From: Chara braunii
Taxonomy: Eukaryota > Streptophyta > Charophyceae > Charales > Characeae
NCBI GenBank assembly: GCA_003427395.1
Contig: BFEA01000616.1
Span: forward strand, 715,291 to 752,003
Length of the DNA stretch: 36,713 bases
Direction: 5' to 3'
Each line of letters begins with the position of its first letter. Positions within the stretch are counted from its first letter, which is position 1. The position numbers and the translations under genes were made by a program. Below, piece after piece: positions 19,119 through 29,434 of the stretch. The notes beneath the pieces were generated by a model, which searched no databases, was not told the origin of the DNA, and worked only from the letters and a program-made list of their open reading frames with translations.

Positions 19119-21279
19119 GGGAGATTGCCCCTGGGTTTTTGAGTGAGCGTGTAAGGCTGACGTGCTGCGAGTAGAGGGGAAACGCTGAGGCTGTATTCTC
19201 CCAGCGCTCTGAGTCCTGTTTTGGCCTATGCCCTCTACTGCGGTACGGGCAAGTAACGTTCTAAGCGTTGGCTATAGTGGGCGCGACTATCTCTGAGTGG
19301 CTATGGCGTTGCATGGGTATAGACCTTGCTATTGGTACCACCAGATTCGATGGAAGCCTATGTCCGGGGAGGGGCCCTGGATCACGGCTATACTCAATTA
19401 TGATGGGAGTGACGAGCTGAGATTGGGAATCAATGTGGAGGGAGGAAAAGAGGAGGAGATGCGGACTGATGAAAGACTGCAGAACACTATCACGGAGACG
19501 AAAGACCGTGGGGAGAGGCGCTGCATGGAACGGAACTCAAGAGAGGCTAGTCTGCGAGGCGTGATGCAAGTTGCTACTGGAACCGTTTGTCGTGCGCTGA
19601 GCATGGTCCCTCTCTGTTTGGGACTTAGATCAGCAACCTTTTTTTTTCCATTTGAACTTGAGCTGTAAATACCCGTTAATTAGTATGTGGTCAGTGATCG
19701 GGAGGGGACTGGTCAACGAAAGAGGAGACCGCATAAACNAATGGACGGTAGGATGAGAGACTCTCGAACTGAGAGGATGTGTGCTGTGAGTGGTCGCTAT
19801 GCAGAGAGTGTANAAGCGGACGAGAGAGGGAAGGGTGGCAAGAGCAGGTCGTACCAGTTNATGTCAACTTATGCTTTCGTCACAAGCGGGTGATATCAAT
19901 CCTCTCTGTGCTCAGACAGGTGAGAAGAGATGAGAGAGAGGAAGAGCGGGGGTGACTAAGAGACTTTTCATTGACGCCAACCTGATCTCCTGGGTGGTGC
20001 TGAGCATGTGGAGCAAGCTCTGAGCGGGGGAATCAAGACTTGAGGTTATCGTTTTCTTCTTCGCATGATTAGGCGATCAGCTTATGGAAGGAGGTCTCTA
20101 TTGAGTAGTCGCTTCATAACTAAGCAGTCGACATCATCTATCTTTGATGTTCACCGTCGGTTGGCTCGTGGGAACTGAAGGCCTTTTTTTTGGTTTACTT
20201 CTTGGCTTATTTCCCGACATTATTCTCTGTGCTCTCGTTTGCTCAGGGTACATTCCTGCGACTGTTAACGATCAGTTCCCCGAATTATTAAAGAGGACCT
20301 TGCATGAAGGGAGCCATGATGGTTGTAAGAATAATTAGTGATGGAAGAGTCAGAACCATCAGGTAAACTCTGGAACGAATGAGACTCAATGTGTTTTGCG
20401 TGGATTTCACTTTGGCTGTTAAGACCCTCTTAGCTCTTCTGTGAACACACTTGTCACAGATCATGGCATCTCTGGTAGTTTGCTCCATGTAGCAAGCACT
20501 GTGGGGAAAGCAGTCACTTCTGGTGTGATAACGCCGTCATTTCATAATGTGTCGTTTAATCGAATGATCGACTTCAATTCGTCGGACAAAGTGCACGCCA
20601 GTGGTGAATGATTTGCTGAATAATCACCACGTAAGAGTGACTGATCATACTTTTAGAGGATTTTAGTCTAAGACTTAGGCTCCGTTGGAGGCCACTTTTT
20701 CTCATTCGATATAAGTGCCCTACTGGAATGTTAGAAAGGCCGCTCACCTTGAGACTGTCTCTGGACTGCGATGAGCTTACGCGGGGTGAAGTTCCCTTCC
20801 TATACTCCCTTTTAGCCCTTTCCTTTCCGCCCGGGTCTTATGTCCAGAACGCGTTTGGGTGATTACAGTAATTCGGAAGTCTCTGCTATCTCATCCGCCT
20901 AAGGGCTGACAACTGACCCTGGTAAACCTTTTGGCGAGCACTGAGCTCANTGTGCTCGTNAGAAAGGCCCTGGTTTGTCATTCAGAGTCCACTTCTTCTA
21001 CAANGGGACAAAAGTTCTCAAACTTGAAAGACACCTAAAATGTTTGTTGTGGCTTGATGGGAGGGAGGTATGCTGTGCTTAGAAAAGTCGCCTGCTTACT
21101 CGTCAAGTTCTTGATTGACGGGGACTGACCTTGATACTTGTTCAGTGAGGTACGTGAAGTTCTGNGNAGGGGGATACCCCTTTTTTCTGGTGAAGCACTG
21201 ATTAAATGGGAATATGGGTTTCGATGACTGCATAATGAAGGATTGGGTTGTTTGAGACCGTTATGAACTACACATATAT

Positions 21280-21326
21280 ATATAAACACACACATATATA
21301 TATAAACACACACATATATATATATA
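21280..21326. repeat. TA/CA microsatellite in 3' LTR
   Basis: The exact counterpart of the array at 3176-3222, with the same unit number. Identical length in both LTRs is surprising for a microsatellite and fits the suspicion that this part was assembled from shared reads. Confidence 0.9.
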
Positions 21327-22008
21327 AGTCGGGTTATTTAAAATTCGTTTATGCAGAGGTGGGAAGCTAGTTTGAGCTCTCGCCCTGAGAGTAACAATGT
21401 TTTAATTCGGAACGCAACTGAAACGTTGTACACTGCACGTTTTACCCCGTCCACGTGCGGAAACGTCTTCCGTGTGACAAATGAACTGATTTCGTGTATT
21501 ACTGAGCTCCGTACTAAGCTGATTAGACCAAGAGACAGAGTCGAGAACTTTTCTCAAGTTTTGTACGCGTGAGAAAAGGGGCGGTGATNCTGTATCAGCT
21601 GAGTCCTNGAAGTTTGGCTCTCATCTGAGGGCTGAGTGTTGGATGTCTCTTGCTGTGCACGATCGACTCTGGGATCACGTCTCCTGAGCGATACGGGATA
21701 CCTTAATGTCCTCAAGTGATTTCAAGTCTTACAACAAAGTCAACTTATCATGGAGAGGGGTAGGCTGTTCCTGGCTATAAACTGACCTGTCAAGCGTGTG
21801 TGCCCTCGGCGAAAAAGGGGGCTGCACGGATGTCGACTCAGGACTACCCACTAGTCTGACGGTGAGCTAGTTTATGTAAGAGCTTAAGCCAGACATGACA
21901 ATGCAGGCTCACGAGCAGGTGGGCGGGGACCAGGTCAAGTCATGGGAGAGCAAATACTGAAAAGGGTGAGTGAGTAATGGTTTATCTCCGTGAACTGGAA
22001 GAAAAGTT

Positions 22009-22224
22009 GTGCAGTATAAATCCTTTTCATTGAAAGACCGCGGATCAAATAAAGAGGAAGTAGGGATCACCGGGGGAATCAGGCATGAAAACTATAGCCC
22101 CAAGAGTGGCTTGTTCGTCGAGTGCGGTGATCAATTTGTACACGGCCAGAATTGGATCGCTGCTCAGTTAATATTCAATCATCATTCAAGCAAAGTCAGT
22201 GTGTGGCCAAAGTCAGTGTGTTAA
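22009..22224 (+). CDS. 3' LTR copy of unrecognised 71-aa ORF
   Basis: The counterpart of 3905-4120, open throughout. It differs at a few residues including the C-terminal end (ends in Cys instead of Asp-Ser). There is no ATG start and no recognisable domain. Confidence 0.2.
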   Translation: MQYKSFSLKDRGSNKEEVGITGGIRHENYSPKSGLFVECGDQFVHGQNWIAAQLIFNHHSSKVSVWPKSVC

Positions 22225-22387
22225 CCTGTCAGCATCCTGGACATCAGAAGACATCCAGTGAGCGGTAATTGTAACCAATCATACGGCATAGTGACTTGCC
22301 GCTTTGGCCTTAGGCAGTGGTCGAGGCACACCAACTTCGCATATCTCGTTAAGGTTGTGGTTTAAATCACGAAGTAACTGGGGAATC

Positions 22388-22639
22388 ATGAAAGAGGATG
22401 AGATTCTAGTAATTAAAAGCAAATCCAACAGAGACAAGGGGGAAGGCTGGGAGGAAGAGGCACCACACAAGGACCTGGAGAAACACCGAATGATTCAGAG
22501 AAAGTTTGTTGTTGACATAGTTGGAGAAAGGAAGTACATTGAATATGTAATTTACTTCTACGGACTTGATGGGAAACAGCACAGCACTCTCTCTCAATTA
22601 GAAACGGTCGAGCAAGTGAGGGCAGAGGCTGAGCAGTAA
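22388..22639 (+). CDS. Family B copy B1 in 3' LTR
   Basis: Counterpart of 4284-4532 with one extra codon in the charged N-terminal half. The core KYIEYVIYFYGLDGK and tail VEQVRAEAEQ are kept. The frame is also open upstream of the ATG, to about 22304, without an ATG. See B1 for the family comparison. Confidence 0.48.
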   Translation: MKEDEILVIKSKSNRDKGEGWEEEAPHKDLEKHRMIQRKFVVDIVGERKYIEYVIYFYGLDGKQHSTLSQLETVEQVRAEAEQ

Positions 22640-22904
22640 AAAGAAAAAAACGAGAAGACGGTTTTCGAACGGGGTACTCGGGTTACTGAAACCCTGAGCG
22701 GTATTCAGATCAGGGTTCAGACTTGGCACTCGGGGCCATATTCAGATTAGTGTTTAAGCTCAGTATTCGGGACAGTACTCAGAACTGTACTTTGAATGGT
22801 TCCCAGGGCGGTACTTGGGACTGCATTCAAAACGGCACTTCTGAGCAGCAATCTCAGCAGCAGCAGTCAACTGGTAACCAAACAGTGGGAAACTCAGAGA
22901 AGAG

Positions 22905-23159
22905 ATGGGGGACAGTGATACAGTTAGAGTGGCTTGCTCGTTGCATCAAGCATTAACAAGGGATTGGAGGGAGGCAGCAACCGATGACTATAATTGCCAG
23001 ACTACCGTCATGATGGAGCACGCGCTGACACTCGTAAGACACTATATAAAAATTGAATACACCTACCATCTGTATGACAAAAGCGGAAGATTGTGCGCAA
23101 CTATCTCATCTGTAGGTTCTGCTGAGGAGGAACAGAGAACCATTTGCAGATACAAGTAA
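22905..23159 (+). CDS. Family B copy B2 in 3' LTR
   Basis: Counterpart of 4798-5052, same length and intact. The core IKIEYTYHLYDKSG is retained. About nine base differences from the 5' copy, most of them replacing amino acids. Confidence 0.48.
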   Translation: MGDSDTVRVACSLHQALTRDWREAATDDYNCQTTVMMEHALTLVRHYIKIEYTYHLYDKSGRLCATISSVGSAEEEQRTICRYK

Positions 23160-23329
23160 AATGAAACTGCATCAGGTAGGGAATGAGTAAGATAAGATTG
23201 GGTCAGGTTGGAAACTAGTAGCTACCAGATACACTGCAAACCTGCAAGACACGAGGATAAATAGCAAACATTTATGACACGGTAATCACCGACAAACCAG
23301 CAATTCAGAAAATAATCAGCATTTGACTC

Positions 23330-23520
23330 AGTAGCGAGTAATCTCAACAGCCGTCAGTTCTACGGCAACAATCAGTTCCCGGTAATCAGTTTCCGGCAGT
23401 TATTTCTTGGTAATCAGTTTCCAGCAGTAATTTCTTGGCAATCAGTTTCCAGCACTAATCTTCGAGCAATCAGTCTTCAACATTAGTCTTCAGAACTCAG
23501 TCATCGGCATTCAGTTGCCG
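23330..23520 (+). repeat. LTR minisatellite, 3' copy
   Basis: Same CAGTTTCC(A/G)GCAGTAATTTCTTGG units as at 5220-5480 but about one unit fewer. This shows length change after insertion. Confidence 0.72.
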
Positions 23521-23647
23521 GCATTCAGCTTTCAGCAAACAACTTTCTGTAATCAATTCAGGTAACCAGCTCTCCAGGGCCATCTGGTCAGCCGGCACTG
23601 GTAGGGGTACTCATGAGCACAGTTCAGTCTGCACTGGTCAGTGAGTC

Positions 23648-24274
23648 AGTGTTGGCCAACCTCAATCGGATCTCGTGCAAAGAGGCATTCCATTACTAGT
23701 ATGTTAGTGCCATCGTTTCAGACACGGAGATCTGTCAATCTTCATTGTCCAGACCAGTTTTGTTGATGGCACTATCCACAATCTGAGGCCTTACCTGAAG
23801 AAGGGCAAGGAGATTCATGAGTTTTTCGGTCCGGTCTGGATCTCAGCCACCGAATACCTTGAGCAGAGAGAGAGGGAGCTTTATGAGAGTGGCACTACGT
23901 TGATTCGTAGTTTTGGGCCGATGCTTTATACTGACTATCCTTGGCCTCCAATCCCTTCTCTTCTCACTAACAGCACGAGTTGGCTGGATGTGATCAGTTT
24001 GGCAAAGAGGTACATCTCTCCGGCGGTAATCGACATTGAGGCATTGACTGAGCCCACCGAGTATCCCTACCTCAGACGAGGGGTCTTTTTAGTGGACAGG
24101 CTGCCTACATTGTGGGAGGCATTCTGCTCTATGGTTAATTACCGTGTCATGTGCCTCGGATGGTCTTGCTCAGAGCTTGCTGGCTACAGGTGGCATTTTG
24201 TCACGAAGCCTAAGTCTCATATTGTACGTGGGCGTGGGTCACGACACCAGAAAAAATCAGTAAAAAGAGATTGA
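23648..24274 (+). pseudogene. Family A copy A1 in 3' LTR, broken
   Basis: More complete than the 5' copy. It has a TAG near 23695 where the 5' copy has CAG, and a one-base deletion near 23714. From about 23770 to the TGA at 24272-24274 the frame is open: EQRERELYESGTTLIRSFGP, then PWPPIPSLLTNSTSWLDVI, matching the PPIP...W segment of A2-A4. A unique Arg/Lys-rich tail (HIVRGRGSRHQKKSVKRD) follows. The basic tail suggests nucleic-acid binding or nuclear targeting, which is inference only. The two LTR copies are broken at different sites, so the ancestor was probably intact. Confidence 0.5.
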
Positions 24275-24560
24275 GAGAGAGTGACTAGAGGGATGAGTGA
24301 GGACTCTTGAGAGGTGCTAACCATGCTCGTTTACATGTACTTTCTGAGATTATTATGAGTTTTCATTCTTCCCTCATTCAATTGCCCCTGTTTTTGCTCG
24401 AGTCAGTCAGTTTTATTTTCTGCATTATTCTTGCTTGATAATTGCCTTTGCGGATGTTTTGTCACAATTCTCAAAATCAGATTGACATAATTGATGCATG
24501 CATAGCACCTCATAATTTTTATGATTATTATTTGCATAAATCTCTGTTGTTCCGAATCAG

Positions 24561-24566
24561 AATAAA
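24561..24566 (+). promoter_or_regulatory. Possible polyadenylation signal near LTR end
   Basis: AATAAA within aatcagaataaaagattcc; the same motif is at 6436-6441 in the 5' LTR. If used, and if transcription starts near 19145, the repeated R region would be about 5.4 kb. Another AATAAA lies near 22045. Confidence 0.3.
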
Positions 24567-24754
24567 AGATTCCTAAGACCGGGGACCGGCGAAGACCATA
24601 ATTGAAGGGTCTCGCTCGAAGCCGGGCGCACACAACAGGAAGGGATTTGCATTATTTAATTAATTTTATTTATTGCAATCACATACATAATCCTGCGTGA
24701 CAGCGTGTTGGCTTTCTGGTCGCCCGAAGTGGCCGGACTGGAAAAAGTGCGACA

Positions 24755-24941
24755 CTGTGCTAGGTACTTCTCGACTTTGGCTGTTGGGTGGATCGACAGT
24801 TGACCAAAGTCAATTGTCACACGCCCAGGCCCCGAATTCGACAAGGGTCTTTTCTGCTTTTGTTTGGTCTGGGCTGAGGGCGGTCAGGTAGGCCTTCTGA
24901 TGACCCTAAATTCCACGAGACATATGGCATGGGTTATTGCA
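24755..24941 (-). mobile_element. Remnant of the 3' LTR of element B, cut by element A
   Basis: These 187 bases match 32119-32305 without gaps, with about 19 differences (roughly 10%). On the minus strand it begins TGCAATAACCC at 24941, as does the 5' LTR at 32305. The match ends exactly where element A's LTR ends, so element A inserted inside this LTR and the rest should lie beyond the left edge of the window. Confidence 0.85.
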
Positions 24942-24960
24942 TTCCTGTCGCCCAGTTTTT
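24942..24960 (-). promoter_or_regulatory. Polypurine tract position of element B
   Basis: The minus strand reads aaaaactgggcgacaggaa directly before the LTR start. It is purine-rich but interrupted, as expected for an old copy. Confidence 0.4.
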
Positions 24961-25049
24961 GAGTTTCATCGCAGAAATTACATCAATTCCTAGTTAACCC
25001 ACGTTCATATGCAACAACAATATTAGGAGCAGTAGGTAGAAGTTCTTTC

Positions 25050-25361
25050 CTACTAAACCATCTAGCTTCAAATGGAGGTGAACGTTACCTTATACTGCTT
25101 TTGAGGCCGTCCTTTGCCACTTGTAGAGAAATAGCCATGCTCCAATATTTTCTCAACTTCACAGCCCCCATTCATGGAGGGTGGAATCATAGATAGTCTA
25201 TTTGGGAAATCATCACTTTCTACATAAGGTAGCAGTTTAGACGCATGGAAGATAGGGTATGTCCTGAGGTGCGGAGGTATATCTATACGATAGGAACGTC
25301 CATCTTCACCTCCAATTACTTTGAGAACTTCTCAAGGCCCATAGTAGACAGTTAGTAGTTT
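25050..25361 (-). pseudogene. Integrase C-terminus and chromodomain-like tail of element B
   Basis: The minus strand, after a frameshift from the integrase ORF and one stop, reads VLKVIGGEDGRSYRIDIPPH, YPIFHASKLLPYVESDDFPN, then CEVEKILEHGYF with a QYKVTF block. After another shift comes ARWFSRKELLPTAPNIVVAY. The order IP-FHAS-LLPY then VEKIL...W...L..AP.IV.AY is what chromovirus integrases end with. A chromodomain would steer insertion towards marked chromatin. It is broken by at least two frameshifts. Confidence 0.65.
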
Positions 25362-26432
25362 CTAAAACACGTTTTCTTCCAAGAAAAATTCTTTGGACAT
25401 AACCCAGACAAAGTCCCCCTCTTCAAATTGTGAAGGACGACGATGTTTATTAGCTTGTTCAATCATTTGCAACAAGGTTTTTTGTATATTTTCCTTTACC
25501 TTCTTAATGTCATCTTCGTACAGAGCTGCAAATTCACGCGTACCTGGGGGCAGCCTCTGAATCTGGTCCCTCGTTAAAACATCAATGGGACGTCTAGGCT
25601 TCCGACCTTTATGTAGTGTGTTAGGTGTTCTACATGTAACAGTGTGTATACTGTTGTTATATGCACTGGCAATTTTAGGAAAGTTCTCATCCCAGTCAAT
25701 TTGATTTTGACGGACATACATTCGCAAAAGTTGTTGACAGAGAAGATTCATTTGTTCAATTTGGCCATTCGTTTCAGGATGTCTGTCTGACGACATGGTC
25801 AATCGGGTTCCATAGACTTTCATCAACTTTTGCCATTGTAGACTAGTGAACCGAACATCTCTATCTGATACGATGGTTTTGGGAAATCCATACTCAGAGA
25901 CCCATCGCATTTGGAACTTTTGTATGACTAGTTCGGTAGCTTCAGCGGGCAAAGGAATGAACATAGCATACTTAGAAAACCTATCGACGATTACCATTAC
26001 CTGACTATTGTCGTTTCGACTTTTAGTGAGGTTCATAAAGTCAATTGAGATAGACGCACCTGGCTCACTTGGAATAGGCAGTGGTTGTAATAGTCTTATT
26101 GGATTCTCATGTGAGGGCTTCTTCCTCTGAAAGACAAGACAGTTCCACATATACGTCAGTACATCTTCTTTCATTCCTTTCCACTCAAAACGTTCACGCA
26201 CATCGGCATACGTCTTTTTGAAACCAAAGTGTCCTTCTCTATAATGGCATTCCCAAATTATCAAACTCTTAATTGGTTCTAAGTAAGGAATACACAATCG
26301 TTCTTCGGTTTTGTCCAGCAAGAAGAGTAAGCCATCAGTCATTCGATATTCTGGAAATAATTCAGGATTCTTTCGTAGAGTTCTAATGATAGGACTACAA
26401 ATAGGATTGCTCCCATAACCCTGGCGGACCAC
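25362..26432 (-). pseudogene. Integrase of element B
   Basis: A 356-codon frame. The zinc finger reads ECHYREGHFG then WNCLVFQRKK, where the second expected Cys is Phe. The core has SIDFMNLTKSRNDN (Asp), KTIVSDRDVRFTS (Asp) and HPETNGQIEQMN (Glu), so the catalytic triad is present. The GPY/F-type start FEEGDFVWVMSKEF closes it. The frame ends at 25362 but the domain continues in another frame. At the N-terminal side, the stretch that should join RNase H to integrase is short, suggesting a deletion near 26432-26450. Confidence 0.88.
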
Positions 26433-26433
26433 C

Positions 26434-26830
26434 TTACTACTTTGTTAGAGAGTCTAGGTTGAGTCTTGATCCACTTCAACGTAGAGTGGTCCAAATAGAT
26501 AGTAAAATGTTTTCCCAACAAGTAGTGTTTTCAGGTTTCTAGTGCAGCTACTAAGGCATACAGTTCCCTTTCATATGTAGAGTTGGCTACCTTTTCTGAC
26601 GGAAGTCTTCTCGACATAAACTCAACAGGTCTATATCCCTTATCGTCATCCTGCTGTAGCACAGCCCAAATCTCATACTCACTATTGTCAATCGTGATAA
26701 TGAAAGGAAGAGAAGGGTCAACGATCTTTAAGACAGGGTAGTGAGTCAGGGTATGTTTCAACTTTTTGAATGACGACTCACAATCTTTGTCCCACAAGCA
26801 AGGTTTTTCCTTTTTCAGTAATCTTCTCAT
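26434..26830 (-). pseudogene. RNase H domain of element B
   Basis: Reads PFIITIDNSEYEIWAVLQQ, then RPVEFMSRRLPSEKVANSTY and ERELYALVAALET. A TGA then stands where related enzymes have Trp, followed by HYLLGKHFTIYLDHSTLKWI. Asp, Glu and Asp of the active site are recognisable, though the usual TDAS is IDNS. The stop and a later frame change make it nonfunctional. Confidence 0.8.
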
Positions 26831-27504
26831 AGGAGAGCTATCAAGGAGAAGTTTCTGACGAACTTCCTATAAGAACTAGCGAGTCCTAGGAAAGACCTGA
26901 GTTCAGTGACGGTCTTAGGTTGAGGCCAATCTCTGATTGTTGTTATTTTCTTCTCTTCAGGCCTTAGTCCTTCATTCACTATGTGCCCTAGGTATAATAC
27001 TTCAGGCTTAGCGAATTCAGACTTCTTCGGATTCAATTTGAAGTTGCCTTCGCGCAACTTCTGAAGAACCATCCGTAGGTGTTTCTCATAATCCTCCAGT
27101 GTCTTGCTATACACTAGGATATCATCGAGATAAACAATTACGAATTGGTACAACCACTGGCGGAACAATTCATTCATGGACCTTTGAAAGGTTGCTAGAG
27201 CGTTAGTCAATCCGAAAGGCATTACCACAAACTCGTAGTGACCATACCTTGTTTGGAAAGTCATCTTGTGTTGATCTTCAGGAACCACCTCGATCTGGTG
27301 GTACCCTGAATTGAGATAAATCTTTGTTAAAATACATGCAGCCCTATAATTGGTCCAGCAAGTCATCAATGCGCGAAAGTGGTTTCACGTTTTTCACAGT
27401 GACAGAATTCAACCCACGATAGTCAATACACAGTCGAAGTTCACCTTCTTTTTTCGGCACATATAAGACAGGTGCACCATAAGAAAATGAGCTATAGGGC
27501 GAAT
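26827..27504 (-). pseudogene. Reverse transcriptase of element B
   Basis: The main frame carries LNSGYHQIEVVPEDQHKMTF, GHYEFVVMPFGLTNALATFQ, the active site VIVYLDDILVYSK and ELRSFLGLASSYRKFV. The N-terminal blocks lie upstream in other frames: [20 protein letters not shown] then [15 protein letters not shown] and RIDDLLDQL, at about 27360-27490. All motifs are chromovirus/plant-type gypsy. Several frameshifts and stops are present. Confidence 0.88.
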
Positions 27505-28240
27505 TCATCCTTTGTCAGTAAGTTCTTGCAGCTGTTTCCACAGTTTCTCAAGTTCCCTAGGAGACATTCGGTAGATGGGACCCTTGAGAAGCTTGCTTCC
27601 GGGAAGGATCTCGATGGTGTGCTTGATAGCATGCTCAGTAATTCCCGTCGGCTCAGTCTGCAAGTCCTTGTACTCATCAAGAAGTTTTTCAATAGGTGGG
27701 TAGGATGAAGAACACTTACCAACTCGTTTGACAAGCACCATCATCACCTCCAGATCTAACTTCTTCTTAACGACCATTGATAAGAAAGTTGGGTAACTCA
27801 TACAACGAAAAGACAAAGTAGAGTCAGAGCCAGACTTATGATATAACTTTATAGCACATGGTTTGAACTCTTCGTCCTTAAGTTTGACAATTTTATCCTT
27901 GAACTTTACCTTTGGGTCGGCTTCCTCGTGCCAATCCATTCCCAGAATTAAGTCAAAGGGTAAATTTTTCTCAATTAGGAAGGATATCTCATGTAGAATT
28001 TTCTTACCTTCCTTTGTCCTAAAATAGCATTTGACACGATCGACGTATTGAGAGACAGTGATCGTGCTCTTGTCAGCCAGTATAGACGTAATAGGTATAG
28101 GTAAATCTTTTACCTTCATTCCCAGATGCAACTTTGAATTGCCTTCTCTGAGATATAAGACCGTGTCGATCCCGGATCTAACAAAGCACCTACCCGCGTG
28201 TGCGCAATCTCAATGTCTGCGATCATCAACTCACCCTTAG
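27505..28240 (-). pseudogene. Protease and RT N-terminus of element B
   Basis: The protease active site appears as ALLDPGSTRSYIS at about 28160-28200 (DPG rather than the usual DSG) in a frame upstream of the long ORF. The ORF then gives the protease body, ending in LPFDLILGMDWHEEADPKVK, and passes into the RT fingers with HTIEILPGSKLLKGPIYRMS. The join contains a frameshift. Confidence 0.8.
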
Positions 28241-28389
28241 ACTTCGCTTTCTTCGCCCACGAGCTCCGTAGTGCTATCAGTTCATTACCGAGCTCGTCAA
28301 GGGAATCGTCCAGCGAGACAGAACAAAGTACTGTGTCAGGGTGGTCTGGACGACGGGCGGAAGAAGATCCAACATCTGCCTTAATAGTC

Positions 28390-28425
28390 GAAGGGGTAGA
28401 AGGGGTAGAAGGGGTAGAAGGGGTT
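28390..28425 (-). repeat. 9-bp tandem repeat GGGGTAGAA x4
   Basis: Four perfect copies of gaaggggta. They lie in the Gag-protease linker of element B, where a slippage expansion would lengthen a low-complexity linker. Confidence 0.85.
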
Positions 28426-28486
28426 ATTGGCGCCTTACCTCTATCTTGATCTATACCCTTCGACTCAGTAGGAGCAGATGTTACTC

Positions 28487-28822
28487 CTACTGGCTGCTCG
28501 CTTTTGGGTTACGAATAAGCGGGCACCAGGCTATCACGTGCCCCACGGTGCCACACTTGAGGCACTGGCGGTTGTCCATCTTGGACTGCCACTCCTCTCG
28601 AGTCATGTTCATTTTTTCCCAAGGTCTTCCGAACGCAATGCCGGGGTGCTCAGGAAACGAGTGTGGCCTCTTCTTCTTCTTCCACTGGTTCTGGCCTCCC
28701 TTGTTGGCCATGACAACAGTGACGTCACCCTTCCCGAACTCACTGTTGCCGTTACCTCCTCCTCTCTCAGACTCTTCCAAAGGTAACTTCTCTACAATCT
28801 CATCGTCAAATAACACAAGCAT
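28487..28822 (-). pseudogene. gag nucleocapsid part of element B
   Basis: The 111-codon frame has a Gly/Asn-rich stretch, a Lys run (QWKKKKRPHSF) and a CX2CX4HX4C zinc knuckle CLKCGTVGHVIAWC near its end, the RNA-binding motif of gypsy Gag. About 130 bases between this and the capsid frame (28823-28954) are out of frame. Confidence 0.8.
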
Positions 28823-28954
28823 ATGGTCCTGGAGCTTTTGCTGTCAAAGGACCCGCTTGCCATAACCTCCTACCGGTCTTGACTTAACCACCAAAGCGTA
28901 AGACCCCTTTACCTATGCGGTCATTTGCTCTCTATGGAGAGCAAGATCGTGAAA

Positions 28955-29434
28955 CTACCGATAGTTATACTTACCCGGCTTTGATTCGGCCACGAGTTGT
29001 CCACGAATGGGCTCCGGCAATGCACGTGAGTAGATGTAGAGAACCTGGTTGTTCTGTGAGTTCATTCCAAGTACCTGCAAAAGACGATCAACCTCACGAG
29101 ACAGTGAATCAACTGAAGTCCAACGCTTCTGGCCAATGGTGGTGAGTTCATCGAAAGCCTTATCGGCTGTCATCTTGTCAAGGAATCTCTCCTTGATTTT
29201 CTGGAGAAATTGCCTCAAAGTCAGGGTCTTAGCCCACTCACCTATATCCTCAAAGCCAGCAGCGTTGGCTTCGGCCAATACCCATTCCTTGGCCACTCCT
29301 CCCAGACAAGACGTGGAGAAAGCAACCTGACTTTCAGGCTCAACCGGTGCAGTGCCACAATAAGTCTGCATTTCAGCAATCCACAGCAACAAGTTTTCTT
29401 CCTTTTTGTTGTTGTAGGTGAACAACAATTTCAT
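28955..29434 (-). pseudogene. gag capsid part of element B
   Basis: Reads YNNKKEENLLLWIAEMQTYC, FSTSCLGGVAKEWVLAEANA, TLRQFLQKIKERFLD, then SLSREVDRLLQVLGM and ALPEPIRGQLVAESK. This is the Retrotrans_gag pattern (LW...A..WV....F...F...), and it is uninterrupted for 159 codons. Confidence 0.82.

Larger units (their letters stand above)
15518..24754 (+). mobile_element. 3' LTR of giant element A (~9.2 kb predicted)
   Basis: The right end is firm: it matches the 5' LTR to the final CA. The left end is a prediction from the polypurine tract and the TG at 15518. The first 3.8 kb cannot be compared because the matching part of the 5' LTR is off-window. A TATA box at 19112 lying within this span, and the lack of pol-type coding after 15180, support the long version. 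The alternative is a shorter LTR starting with TG at 19304 (5.45 kb) preceded by a 4-kb untranslated region. The five bases ctgtg after 24754 would be the target-site copy. Confidence 0.65.

Noticed and set aside
19304-19310. LTR start at TGGCGTTGC (also the first bases of the window)
   Set aside because: Kept only as an alternative: the bases just before it are not purine-rich, and a TATA box lies upstream, whereas 15518 has a purine tract. The coincidence with the window edge proves nothing.
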